Below are positions 17,527 to 25,143 of a stretch of 39,570 nt of DNA, piece by piece. Source of the stretch: Candidatus Brockarchaeota archaeon. Its GTDB lineage: Archaea > Thermoproteota > EX4484-205 > JAAOZP01. Location: positions 1 to 39,570 of the forward strand of contig JAFNIX010000018.1 in NCBI GenBank assembly GCA_017601225.1, given 5' to 3'. The notes beneath the pieces were generated by a model. The model was not told where the DNA came from, ran no database searches, and saw only the letters and a program-made list of their open reading frames with translations. How positions within the stretch are numbered: position 1 is the first letter of the stretch; every line of letters starts with the position of its first letter. Made by a program: the position numbers and the translations under genes.

Positions 17527-18492
17527 CTACTTTCTCTTCCTCCTGAGCGTTTCGAAACTGCCGTAGCCCCCTTCTAAGCCGTCCAGCTTAAAGCTGCCGA
17601 AAGACTGAACAAGTATTGAAACGTTCCCCCGGCTGTCCGTGAAGGGAACAGGGATCATCGGCCCGGCTCTAGCCTCAAGCACGTGTCTCCTGCCGAGGCT
17701 GTCGAAAAACTCCAGTCTTGAGCAGACTGGAAGCACCTCGTCGCGAAACTCCTGCTCGAGAACCCTGATTCTTTCAATCGGAATATTCCTGCCTTTTTCG
17801 AAAAGGAAGCCTCCTGTTGAAACCCTGCCGTCATCCATTATTATCGCGGCAGGGTTGACAGCGAGGTCTCTCGAGAACCAGACAACGTAGTAGAGCCAGT
17901 AGTCTACGCTGGTCCACTCGCGAACCCCGTGAGTATGGTCGCGTTGACCCATTGACTGCTCCACCCGGTATGTTTCCCCGCCTATGTGGATCTGCCCGTC
18001 GACGATGCCGATCTGCTCCCAGTGCTCGTCCCCAGACTTTTTTCCAAGCTCCCTTGACTCAGGAGTCATGTGCGCACTATACTCGTAGACCTCGCTGATG
18101 GGCGTGAATGAAAGCTCCAGCCTGGCTGGGAACACGCCTGAAGCCAGAGACGGGTTTTCCCGCGTCCTAGGCAGGTCTAAAGGATTCTTGGCCGCAATCA
18201 TCCTTCCTTCGAAAAAGTATTTCCAAACTCCTCTGGGAAGAGGCTTGTGAGCCACGTGGCCGACTCGCAGGTCCTGCATCATATAGTCCCCAGTCTCCTC
18301 CACAGCCTGGTAGCCTGCTGCGGAGCCGTCCGGCAGGAAGAGGAAGAGGAAAGTCATGCCCTCCTTCTTGTTCGGCTTGAAGCCCAGCCTAGTCATTCCG
18401 CCAAGCCTCTGCTTCGCATCGTAGAAGACGAAATAGTAGGACTCGTTCCACTCATCATGGTTCTTCGGACTATGCTTCAAAGGCTCCATCAC
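17527..18492 (-). CDS. CrtC/AttH-like (DUF7064/DUF7065-like) lipocalin-fold protein B
   Basis: 321 aa, beta-rich, with 'NESYYFVFYDAKQRLGGMTRLGFKPN' at the start and the key motif 'MGQRDHTHGVREWTSVDYW' (residues 181-199). Alignment by eye with protein A keeps the GQRD core, the following Gly and Trp, and 'GRVSTGGFLFE' against 'GGVSTAGGSIP'. The start ATG overlaps the TGA of the upstream phosphotransferase gene (ATGA at 18489-18492), so the two are translationally coupled. This tight coupling is the strongest evidence that the protein serves the phosphotransferase, perhaps as a carrier or auxiliary enzyme for the same hydrophobic compound. No catalytic mechanism can be read from sequence. Confidence 0.75.
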   Translation of the reverse strand: MMEPLKHSPKNHDEWNESYYFVFYDAKQRLGGMTRLGFKPNKKEGMTFLFLFLPDGSAAGYQAVEETGDYMMQDLRVGHVAHKPLPRGVWKYFFEGRMIAAKNPLDLPRTRENPSLASGVFPARLELSFTPISEVYEYSAHMTPESRELGKKSGDEHWEQIGIVDGQIHIGGETYRVEQSMGQRDHTHGVREWTSVDYWLYYVVWFSRDLAVNPAAIIMDDGRVSTGGFLFEKGRNIPIERIRVLEQEFRDEVLPVCSRLEFFDSLGRRHVLEARAGPMIPVPFTDSRGNVSILVQSFGSFKLDGLEGGYGSFETLRRKRK

Positions 18493-21215
18493 GACGCCAC
18501 CTCGATCCTGACCATGCCGCTGTTCCCGTCTACGGTAACCGTTTGCCCCGTCTTAAAAACCCTGCAGGCGTTCTGAATATTCGTTACAGCCGGGATACCG
18601 TACTCCCTGGAGACTACTGCGCCGTGTGAAAGCATCCCGCCTGTCTCCGTTATCAGGCCGCCGATCCTGCTGAAAACCGGTGTCCAACCCGGGTCTGTAC
18701 GCGGCACCACAAGAATCTCTCCTGCCCTCACCTGCCAAATATCCTCAACGTTTTTCAAAACCCTCACCGGGGCTGTGAGCACACCCCGGCTAGCCGGAAT
18801 CCCTTTAAAGACTAGCCCCGGCTCAGGCGGGGGGTCGTTGAACTCCCTGGAGCCCTGTATGAACTTGGCTGGAGTAGTGTTCTCATACTTTAGAAACTCC
18901 TGTCTGCGGCTGTTAACCAGCATGCGGATCCCAGCGAGCTCCTCCGGAGTGGGCTGTTCGAAGGCAAGCCTCTTAATCTCGCTCTTCCTGAGGAAGAAAA
19001 CTTCCAAGGGTTCCTGCAGAACCCCTTGTCTCTGAAGAAGCCTCCCGATCTCCAGGTAGATCCTCCGGTTCATAGTGATCCAGCGGTCAAGGTTGAAACG
19101 CTGGTTCTCCCGGAAAACTATGTATTTGCGCGCGAAACCTAGGATGGTGGAGAAAAGCCTCCATTTAAACCAGCCGAATCTCAGAGCCTTGATCCTCCGC
19201 TCAACATGCTTCAAAGCCTCCTCCTGGCTTAAGCCTTCAGTCTCAGCCGTATTGCTCCCCGCCTCCTTGACGAGAGGCTTAATAAGGTTGAAAACATACT
19301 GGGGCGCCTCATACCAGCGGGGGTAGTACGGCTCCCTGGTGAACCCTCGTGCTCCGAAATCCCTTATGAAACGGTTGAACTCCTCCGTGAATTTCTGCGC
19401 TTCAGGAGTGTTTAAAGCCCCTATTTTCTCCAGGATTTTCTCGGAAGGGGTTTCCAGGATAATCCTCCTAAGCTCGGGTGAGGAGCCTGCGACGGAAGCC
19501 AGTAGGCTAATCCTCTCGTTTGTCTCACTAGTCTTATGCTTTAAGCCGGAGATTAGGGCAGGATAGGTTTTCAACGCTTCCTCCTCGCCTAGGAAACGCT
19601 TCAACAAGTATTGGGCGAGCAGGTTCATGCCGATGTTGTGAACAGGAATACCGTATCTAACCAGGCGGAAGTGGCCGGTCATAAGCTCATCCAGCTCCTC
19701 GGCGAGCTCCACGTAGCGCCTGATGCTCGCCTCCTCGCTAAGCAGCGTCATTCTCTGCTCGAACTGCTCCCAGAAAGGGTTGAACACTCTCCGGGTCCAC
19801 TCCTCGTAGGCTGATGCCGTCCTGGTCACGGAGCCGTTGGGATCGTGAAGCATTACGCGGAGCTCAGCCATTATTCTTTTCCTAAGCCTGAAGGGCAGCT
19901 TCCTAATCGTCTCCTTGCCGTATGGCCCGCCCCCGTCTGGAAAATAGTTTAAAATATCCTCGTTTCGCAGGAACGGCGGGATCTCGTACTCAACCTTCCT
20001 CTTCAAAACCTCAAGGTTGAAGTATGCGTGCGCATGGTGGAGCTTAAGCAACTGGTCTGTCTTCCTAGAGCCGGGTTGAGAATAGCCCATTATCCTGTTG
20101 AGCTCAACGTTAACAATGTTCGTAAGCTGGTCTCCAAGGAGCTCGAAGAACAAGGGTGTAACAGGATCGTTCCAGTAGTCGTCAGAGTAGCCTCTGCTCC
20201 AGACAACCTCGTCCTCGGCAGCAGGCTGGGCTAGAGAGGTCACTGGCCTGGATTGAAGAATCAGGATATTATTGTCCCCGTCGACAGCCCACTCAACATC
20301 CTGGGGGCATCCGAACGCTTTTTCAACGGCAAGACCGATTTCAGCAAGCCGTAGAACCTGCTCGTCGCTCAGCGAAGGCTGGAAACGTTCTTCAAGAGGG
20401 ATTTCAACGTGTTCAACACCTGTTGAAGAAGGTTTCGCCACATGGTTCTTCACCCCGATCTCTCTGCTGACGATTCTAAACGGCTCCCCGGCTTCCTTCA
20501 GAGGCCTGTGGATGACGAACCTGTCTGGCATAGCTCGGCCTGAAACCACCGATTCCCCTAGGCCGAAGTTGGATTCAACAATCATCTGTGAAGCATCGGA
20601 GGAAACAGGGTCCACGGTGAAAAGCACGCCGGCGCTCTTAGCGGGAACCATTACTTGGATAATAACGGCCATCTTAAGGTTGCGGTGGGAAACCCTGTTC
20701 CTCTCCCTGTAGGCGATGGCCCTGCTGCCCCATAGGGAGGAGTAGCATTGAACAATAAGCCTCTCAACATTCTCAAAACCCTTAACGTTCAGAAAGGTTT
20801 CCAGCTGGCCTGCGAAAGACTCCTGCGGCGAGTCCTCCACGGTGGCGGAGGAGCGGACTGCAACACTCTTAACAGGCAGAGCGTCGTAGGCTCTCCTCAA
20901 ATCCTCAGCCAGCTCCGCCGGCAGCTTGGAGCGACTCATCGCCTCCCTGATTTCTTTCGAACACTCTTCTATCGAAGCCGGATCACCAGGGTTAATCTTG
21001 GCCAGTGAAGACTCGATGCATTCTTCAAGACCATTGTAGGATAGAAAATAATCGTAAGCCTCAATAGTGACTACGAAGCCCTCTGGAACAGGAAAACCCA
21101 GGTGCTTCAGCTCACCGAGGCTAGCAGCCTTACCTCCGACCCTAACCCAGTCTTCTCTGCGGACGTTCTCCAAATCCACCACGTAGCTCTTTGAAGGCAA
21201 TCGGCCCTGTTTCAA
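18489..21215 (-). CDS. Rifampin-phosphotransferase-like dikinase (ATP-grasp + substrate domain + swivel His domain)
   Basis: 908 aa. Residues ~15-330 are a PPDK/PEP-synthase ATP-binding domain ('VGGKAASLGELKHLGFPVPEGF', 'VRSSATVEDSPQESFAGQLE', 'DVEWAVDGDNNILILQSRPV'). Residues ~345-790 are a helical domain containing 'DFGARGF' and 'PRWYEAPQYVF'. Residues ~800-905 are the swivel domain, with 'ETGGMLSHGAVVSREYGIPAV' carrying catalytic His864. The C-terminal PEP/pyruvate TIM barrel is absent. This is the layout of rifampin phosphotransferase (~870 aa), which uses ATP to phosphorylate a hydroxyl, releasing AMP and Pi. Archaea are unlikely to need rifampin resistance, so a cellular alcohol or phenol is the more probable substrate. 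It is the first gene in an operon with the CrtC-like protein B. The TTG start has a TATA-like element just upstream. Confidence 0.87.
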   Translation of the reverse strand: MKQGRLPSKSYVVDLENVRREDWVRVGGKAASLGELKHLGFPVPEGFVVTIEAYDYFLSYNGLEECIESSLAKINPGDPASIEECSKEIREAMSRSKLPAELAEDLRRAYDALPVKSVAVRSSATVEDSPQESFAGQLETFLNVKGFENVERLIVQCYSSLWGSRAIAYRERNRVSHRNLKMAVIIQVMVPAKSAGVLFTVDPVSSDASQMIVESNFGLGESVVSGRAMPDRFVIHRPLKEAGEPFRIVSREIGVKNHVAKPSSTGVEHVEIPLEERFQPSLSDEQVLRLAEIGLAVEKAFGCPQDVEWAVDGDNNILILQSRPVTSLAQPAAEDEVVWSRGYSDDYWNDPVTPLFFELLGDQLTNIVNVELNRIMGYSQPGSRKTDQLLKLHHAHAYFNLEVLKRKVEYEIPPFLRNEDILNYFPDGGGPYGKETIRKLPFRLRKRIMAELRVMLHDPNGSVTRTASAYEEWTRRVFNPFWEQFEQRMTLLSEEASIRRYVELAEELDELMTGHFRLVRYGIPVHNIGMNLLAQYLLKRFLGEEEALKTYPALISGLKHKTSETNERISLLASVAGSSPELRRIILETPSEKILEKIGALNTPEAQKFTEEFNRFIRDFGARGFTREPYYPRWYEAPQYVFNLIKPLVKEAGSNTAETEGLSQEEALKHVERRIKALRFGWFKWRLFSTILGFARKYIVFRENQRFNLDRWITMNRRIYLEIGRLLQRQGVLQEPLEVFFLRKSEIKRLAFEQPTPEELAGIRMLVNSRRQEFLKYENTTPAKFIQGSREFNDPPPEPGLVFKGIPASRGVLTAPVRVLKNVEDIWQVRAGEILVVPRTDPGWTPVFSRIGGLITETGGMLSHGAVVSREYGIPAVTNIQNACRVFKTGQTVTVDGNSGMVRIEVAS

Positions 21216-21299
21216 GAATGCTGCAAACGATTTAAATATTAACGGGTAGCGTCGAGAAGACTTAAATATTGATTAACATGGTTTTAACAGGGCTAAGCC
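21216..21299. promoter_or_regulatory. Divergent promoter pair with repeated TTAAATATT
   Basis: TTTAAATATT (21231-21240) and CTTAAATATT (21261-21270) are 30 nt apart. The first lies just upstream of the minus-strand phosphotransferase start. The second lies about 33 nt upstream of the plus-strand Fe-S gene start. Each is a good TATA candidate for one direction, implying the two operons are controlled together. Confidence 0.45.
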
Positions 21300-22169
21300 A
21301 TGTGCGACTGGTGCATGAAGCATGGTGCCGGTGGAAAATGGTATTTGAACGCTAGGAACTATTCTTACGAGCTGGCGGAATCCATGAATCTTCAAGCCTA
21401 CTTGGAGGAGCAGTGGAAAAACTTCGAGCAGGTCTACATTAGGAAGATAATGGGTATTTCCTCCATAGGGTTGGGCTACAAGCTTAGAATGCCGATTATC
21501 GGCCGCGTGCTCCGGTGGTCTGCCGAGAGAATGATCCACTCTGAAAGCAGGAACCGGAACCCTGTTAGGGCAGACGGGCATTTCGGCCAAGTAATACCTA
21601 TTGAGGAGGCTAAGCTGATAATGCTGAACCTTGCCGCTGAACCGATTATTCAGAACTACTGCATGTGCCGCATGATGCAGAAGGGGATTAAAGACGTGTG
21701 CTGCATCAACTTCGGAGTTCTCTCAACGGTGATAGAGAAACTGCCAAGGTTCATCCCTGAGAACACTAAGGTGCGCCTAGGCAGGGAGGAGGCAGCAGCA
21801 GTCTTAGAGGAGCAGAACAGGAAGGGGCGCGTAACCACCGTCTGGTTCCAGCCTGTGCCATACATATGCGCCATATGTTCCTGCGAGGCCCCTCAATGCG
21901 GCGGCCTACGTTTAAGAATGGACTTCGGCCTCCACACGGTTTACAAGGCGGAGTACTATGCGGAGGTAGACCCCGACCTATGCCAGGGTTGCAAGACGTG
22001 TATTGCAGGCTGCCAGTTTGGCGCAATAAGGTTCAGCCCGACTCTTAAAAGAGTCCTGATAGACCAGTCTAAGTGCTTCGGATGCGGGCTCTGCAGGGAC
22101 AGGTGTCCGCACGACGCGATAAGACTGGTGCCGAGGGATGAGAACCCGGTTTTACGCGGCAAGTATTAG
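21300..22169 (+). CDS. Fe-S protein with N-terminal CxxC motif and C-terminal 2x[4Fe-4S] ferredoxin domain
   Basis: 289 aa. It opens 'MCDWCMKHGAGGKWYLNARNY', a CxxC-containing head. The middle has more Cys pairs ('NYCMCRMMQKGIKDVCCINFG', 'ICAICSCEAPQCGG') that may bind another cluster. The C-terminus is a bacterial-type ferredoxin: 'CQGCKTCIAGC' and 'CFGCGLCRDRCPHDAI' are full CxxCxxCxxxC sets. It is cytosolic, with no membrane helix. It is probably an electron-transfer or redox-sensing subunit. It is followed 18 nt later by a second ferredoxin, and its promoter is shared with the phosphotransferase operon. The catalytic partner is not visible in the window. Confidence 0.82.
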   Translation: MCDWCMKHGAGGKWYLNARNYSYELAESMNLQAYLEEQWKNFEQVYIRKIMGISSIGLGYKLRMPIIGRVLRWSAERMIHSESRNRNPVRADGHFGQVIPIEEAKLIMLNLAAEPIIQNYCMCRMMQKGIKDVCCINFGVLSTVIEKLPRFIPENTKVRLGREEAAAVLEEQNRKGRVTTVWFQPVPYICAICSCEAPQCGGLRLRMDFGLHTVYKAEYYAEVDPDLCQGCKTCIAGCQFGAIRFSPTLKRVLIDQSKCFGCGLCRDRCPHDAIRLVPRDENPVLRGKY

Positions 22170-22187
22170 CCCCGGGGTGAAGCCGGC

Positions 22188-22445
22188 GTGAGGAAGACTA
22201 AGATAATAATAGACTACTCTAAATGTGGAAACGCCACTGGAGGAATAGACCCCAGGCAGTGCAGCAAGTGTCTACAGGTCTGCGACCCAGCGGTCTTCGT
22301 CAGACACATGGCTTTCAACGTGAAGGAGGATAATCCTTACGATCCGCAGTTCTGGCAGATAACGCCAGTCTGGCTCTCGCTCTGCACCCACTGCGGCAAA
22401 TGCGTTAAAGCATGTCCGCAGAAAGCAATAACCGTAACATTCTAG
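22188..22445 (+). CDS. Small ferredoxin-like [4Fe-4S] protein
   Basis: 85 aa with a GTG start 18 nt after the preceding Fe-S gene. The C-terminal set 'CTHCGKCVKACPQKAI' is a complete [4Fe-4S] ligand set. The N-terminal set is 'CGNATGGIDPRQCSKCLQVCDP', with a nine-residue insertion between the first two Cys, so the first cluster site is atypical. It likely acts with the 289-aa Fe-S protein as an electron carrier pair. The next gene starts 27 nt later but is unrelated in kind. Confidence 0.82.
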   Translation: MRKTKIIIDYSKCGNATGGIDPRQCSKCLQVCDPAVFVRHMAFNVKEDNPYDPQFWQITPVWLSLCTHCGKCVKACPQKAITVTF

Positions 22446-22472
22446 ATTTAAGTATAACCCTGAATAGTTTTA

Positions 22473-23843
22473 ATGCGAAGCATGGTTTCATCCGGCCCGC
22501 CTGGTCCTTTAAGGGTTCATCCAGCTAACCCGCGATACTTCTGCGATTCAACCGGTAAAACGATTTACCTAACTGGCTCCCACACTTGGAGCAACCTGCA
22601 GGAGTTTGAAAGCGAATCCCCGTTCAACTATGAAGCCTACCTTGACTTCATGAGTAAGCATAACCATTGCTTCATGCGGATGTGGACATGGGAATGCGGG
22701 ACTGGAGGAGAATGGCTACACGGATGGAGTGAGGATAAGCTGCTTGTTAAACCGCTTCCCTACAGGCGTACACCGTCTGGAAGGTTTAACCTGAAAGAGT
22801 TCGATGACGAGTTCTTCGATAGGCTGCGCAGAAGGGTTATCGCAGCCGGGAGACGTGGCATCTATGTTTCAATAATGCTTTTCCAGGGGTGGGATGTTGA
22901 AAGCAAGGGTAGGGGGATAAGCCCGTTCACTCAGCACCCGTTCAACAGGAACAATAATGTGAACGGTGTAGACGGGGACCCTTATGGGACTGGGGAGGGA
23001 AGCCTAGTCCACACGGTCAGGATTCCAGAGATAACTTTCCTGCAGGAGGCCTATGTTAAGAAGGTTGTTGAAACGGTTAACGACCTGGATAACGTTCTTT
23101 ACGAGATATCTAACGAGAGCAGCAATGAATCCGTGGAGTGGCAGTACCACATGATTAGACTCATACATGGTTTTGAGAAAACACTGGGGAAACAGCATCC
23201 TGTTGGAATGACTGTCCCATGGTCTCCAGGAAGCCCCGGTGACAATAATGATCTTTTCAGAAGCCCAGCGGAATGGGTTTCGCCTAACACTATTGCTGGA
23301 AACGGCTATAGCTACAGGTATGATCCGCCTCCGGCTGACGGCGCGAAGGTTGTCCTCCTGGATACTGATCATCTCTGGGGCATTGGCGGAGACGCAAGCT
23401 GGGTCTGGAAATCCTTCACCAGAGGCTATAACCCTGTCTTCATGGACCCATATGACAGCGGCTACAATGCGGGTGGGCTCACAGGCCTAGGGTTGAAAAA
23501 CACTGGAAGAATCGACCCAAGGTGGGAGCCTGTTCGGAGAGCAATGGGATGCACGCGCACGCTGGCGGAGAAGCTGAACCTTGCAGGGCTCACCCCCCGG
23601 CCGGAGCTTGCTCAAACAGGCTACTGCTTGGCGAACCCTGGAGCTGAGTACGTTGTATACGTTCCGAGAGAATACCCGTTGACCATCTGGGTTGACCTTT
23701 CAGGAGCGAGGGGGAGCCTTAGGGCTGAGTGGCTCCACCCGGCCACGGGGGAAACGGTTGGCGAGGAGAAGGTTGAAGGCGGCTGGAGAAGAGTCTTCAC
23801 AGCGCCGCTCATGGAGGACGCGGTTCTAATACTAAGCGTTTAG
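22473..23843 (+). CDS. Glycoside-hydrolase-like TIM-barrel protein (DUF4038/DUF6298-like)
   Basis: 456 aa, no signal peptide. 'NPRYFCDSTGKTIYLTGSHTWSNLQ' is the typical opening of the DUF4038-type cellulase-like group. 'NVLYEISNESS' (Glu211, Glu215) marks the acid/base strand of clan GH-A barrels. At the place where a nucleophile Glu is expected I see 'VVLLDTDHLWG' (Asp297, Asp299), so catalysis may differ or be lost. The last ~90 residues ('EYPLTIWVDLSGARGSLRAEWLHPATG') look like a beta-sandwich, as in the putative collagen-binding domain that follows DUF4038. It probably acts on plant or cell-surface glycans, inside the cell unless exported by another route. Confidence 0.75.
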   Translation: MRSMVSSGPPGPLRVHPANPRYFCDSTGKTIYLTGSHTWSNLQEFESESPFNYEAYLDFMSKHNHCFMRMWTWECGTGGEWLHGWSEDKLLVKPLPYRRTPSGRFNLKEFDDEFFDRLRRRVIAAGRRGIYVSIMLFQGWDVESKGRGISPFTQHPFNRNNNVNGVDGDPYGTGEGSLVHTVRIPEITFLQEAYVKKVVETVNDLDNVLYEISNESSNESVEWQYHMIRLIHGFEKTLGKQHPVGMTVPWSPGSPGDNNDLFRSPAEWVSPNTIAGNGYSYRYDPPPADGAKVVLLDTDHLWGIGGDASWVWKSFTRGYNPVFMDPYDSGYNAGGLTGLGLKNTGRIDPRWEPVRRAMGCTRTLAEKLNLAGLTPRPELAQTGYCLANPGAEYVVYVPREYPLTIWVDLSGARGSLRAEWLHPATGETVGEEKVEGGWRRVFTAPLMEDAVLILSV

Positions 23844-23867
23844 AACGGTTCTAAACGGCTTCCCATG

Positions 23868-24263
23868 CTAGGGTTCGAAAAGCTCCTCGTCACTGGCCTC
23901 CGCGACTTCAAAAGCGTCCCGCTCACATCCCTCCCATGGGGTGCCGACATATTTCCTAGCATACCGCCCGACTACACTAGCCCTAACCCTTAGGATAAGC
24001 TGGTTCCCGTTAGCGCTTCTGAACCAGGCGGATAAGCCGTCCCCGTTCTTCACGGCAATGCTTCCATCAACCACTGTCTTCAAGCCGTCGACAGCGCACA
24101 AGTATGGCTTCTCTCCGGGGGCAGTGACTTCGCACGCAACAGGCTTGCCTATCGTGTTCCACGCCTTTAAACCCATTTTCAAACCCAGGACTAGAAACGG
24201 GCCGAGATGACCATGGAGGCTGACAGCCCTCTCTAAAAGATCCTGTGGAACACGCGTCAGCAT
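23868..24263 (-). CDS. FmdE-like domain protein
   Basis: 131 aa matching the FmdE N-terminal domain: 'VSLHGHLGPFLVLGLKMGLKA' at the start and 'CAVDGLKTVVDGSIAVKNGD' in the middle. FmdE is named for its place in formylmethanofuran dehydrogenase operons, but most homologs occur elsewhere and their role is unknown. The C-terminal zinc ribbon of full FmdE is absent. The Cys that usually follows CAVD...TG is Ser here; another Cys is in 'EGCERDAFEV'. Its ATG directly follows the stop of the ECF-like gene, so the two are one operon. No methanogenesis genes are nearby. Confidence 0.72.
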   Translation of the reverse strand: MLTRVPQDLLERAVSLHGHLGPFLVLGLKMGLKAWNTIGKPVACEVTAPGEKPYLCAVDGLKTVVDGSIAVKNGDGLSAWFRSANGNQLILRVRASVVGRYARKYVGTPWEGCERDAFEVAEASDEELFEP

Positions 24264-24815
24264 CTAGATGCTCATCCCCTGCTTGCGCAGCCCCCGGGCC
24301 TCGAGGCTTAAAAAAAGCGCCACGCCGATGACCCAGCCTACTGCGCCGCCAGCCATGTGGAGCAGAACCCAGCCTAGCACCCCGCCCCACTTGATTAGTT
24401 GGGGAGCAGCCATGAAGAACGTTCCTATTATGAAGCCTGCTACTGCTGCTGAAGCCGTTGAGGCAACCAGTAGAAGCGCTGAGCCGACGATTCTCCTTCC
24501 GAAACAGTTACCGTAGCGGAAAACCCAGGTTAAAGCGTCGAACACAACGCTGGCCGCCGTAAAACCGAGGAAGTGCGTCGCACCTGGTCTTAAAACGAAA
24601 TTTATGATTGTTGCGACGAGGCCTACTGTGCTCGCCACCCCGATTTTCCTAACCCACCAGACGGCTAGAATCAGAGAGGCGAAACCAACCATGTCGCAGA
24701 AAACAGGTATGCCGAACATTGTGAATATTACCGGTGCAATAGTGGCGTTCAATATTCCCCAGAGTGCTGCGAAAAGCGCTATCGCAGCGATATCGCGGAC
24801 AGTGAAGTACGCCAT
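24264..24815 (-). CDS. Six-helix membrane protein, probable ECF transporter substrate-binding (S) component
   Basis: 183 aa, almost wholly hydrophobic with about six helices. 'TVRDIAAIALFAALWGILNATIAPVIF' is a typical opening for vitamin-type S components (ThiW, YkoE and related). 'LRPGATHFLGFTAASVVFDAL' is a plausible substrate loop. No ECF ATPase or T component lies in the window, so it would have to share a common energising module. The substrate is unknown; thiC 6 kb away makes a thiamine precursor a weak guess. It is first in an operon with the FmdE-like gene, and its promoter carries a dyad (24829-24858) overlapping the TATA box. Confidence 0.65.
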   Translation of the reverse strand: MAYFTVRDIAAIALFAALWGILNATIAPVIFTMFGIPVFCDMVGFASLILAVWWVRKIGVASTVGLVATIINFVLRPGATHFLGFTAASVVFDALTWVFRYGNCFGRRIVGSALLLVASTASAAVAGFIIGTFFMAAPQLIKWGGVLGWVLLHMAGGAVGWVIGVALFLSLEARGLRKQGMSI

Positions 24816-24828
24816 CCCGCATCACTCC

Positions 24829-24867
24829 AGTATTACTTTTGCTTTTTTTAGTAATACTATATAAATT
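24829..24867 (-). promoter_or_regulatory. TATA box overlapped by AGTATTAC-N14-GTAATACT operator
   Basis: A perfect 8-bp inverted repeat (24829-24836 and 24851-24858) flanks a T-rich centre. On the minus strand it overlaps the end of a TATA box (AATTTATATAG, about 24857-24867) and covers the expected transcription start of the ECF-like gene at 24815. This position would let a bound protein block initiation, so it is a likely repressor site. Confidence 0.5.
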
Positions 24868-24987
24868 TTTAACATGAGCTATAGCCGTATCGTCTATTTG
24901 CGTTTCATTTTTAACACCCTGCGGGTACGGTTTTCACGGACAGTACGCCTTGGAATTTAAATACGATGTGTAGTTCTGGCCTTAGAT

Positions 24988-25122
24988 ATGGAATATGATT
25001 GGTGTAAACCCGCTATGCAAAAAAGCGCGCGTTACGCTAGCTTGCCTAGTAGGTGCTGCGAAGAAGTGTGTATTACATTGATATCATTTGAACTTAAAGG
25101 CTGCAAAAATTTCAGCGTATAG
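24988..25122 (+). CDS. Possible leaderless Cys-rich 44-aa ORF
   Basis: ATG 24988 opens 44 codons, with 'MEYDWCKPAMQKSARYASLP' then 'SRCCEEVCITLISFELKGC': five Cys in the short product. A strong TATA-like GAATTTAAATACG (24952-24964) lies about 28 nt upstream, the right spacing for a leaderless mRNA. I recognise no family, and the frame could be open by chance. It is the only feature besides the ECF promoter in the 328-nt gap at 24816-25143. Confidence 0.3.
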   Translation: MEYDWCKPAMQKSARYASLPSRCCEEVCITLISFELKGCKNFSV

Positions 25123-25143
25123 AAGGAATGAGTACGATTAAAT

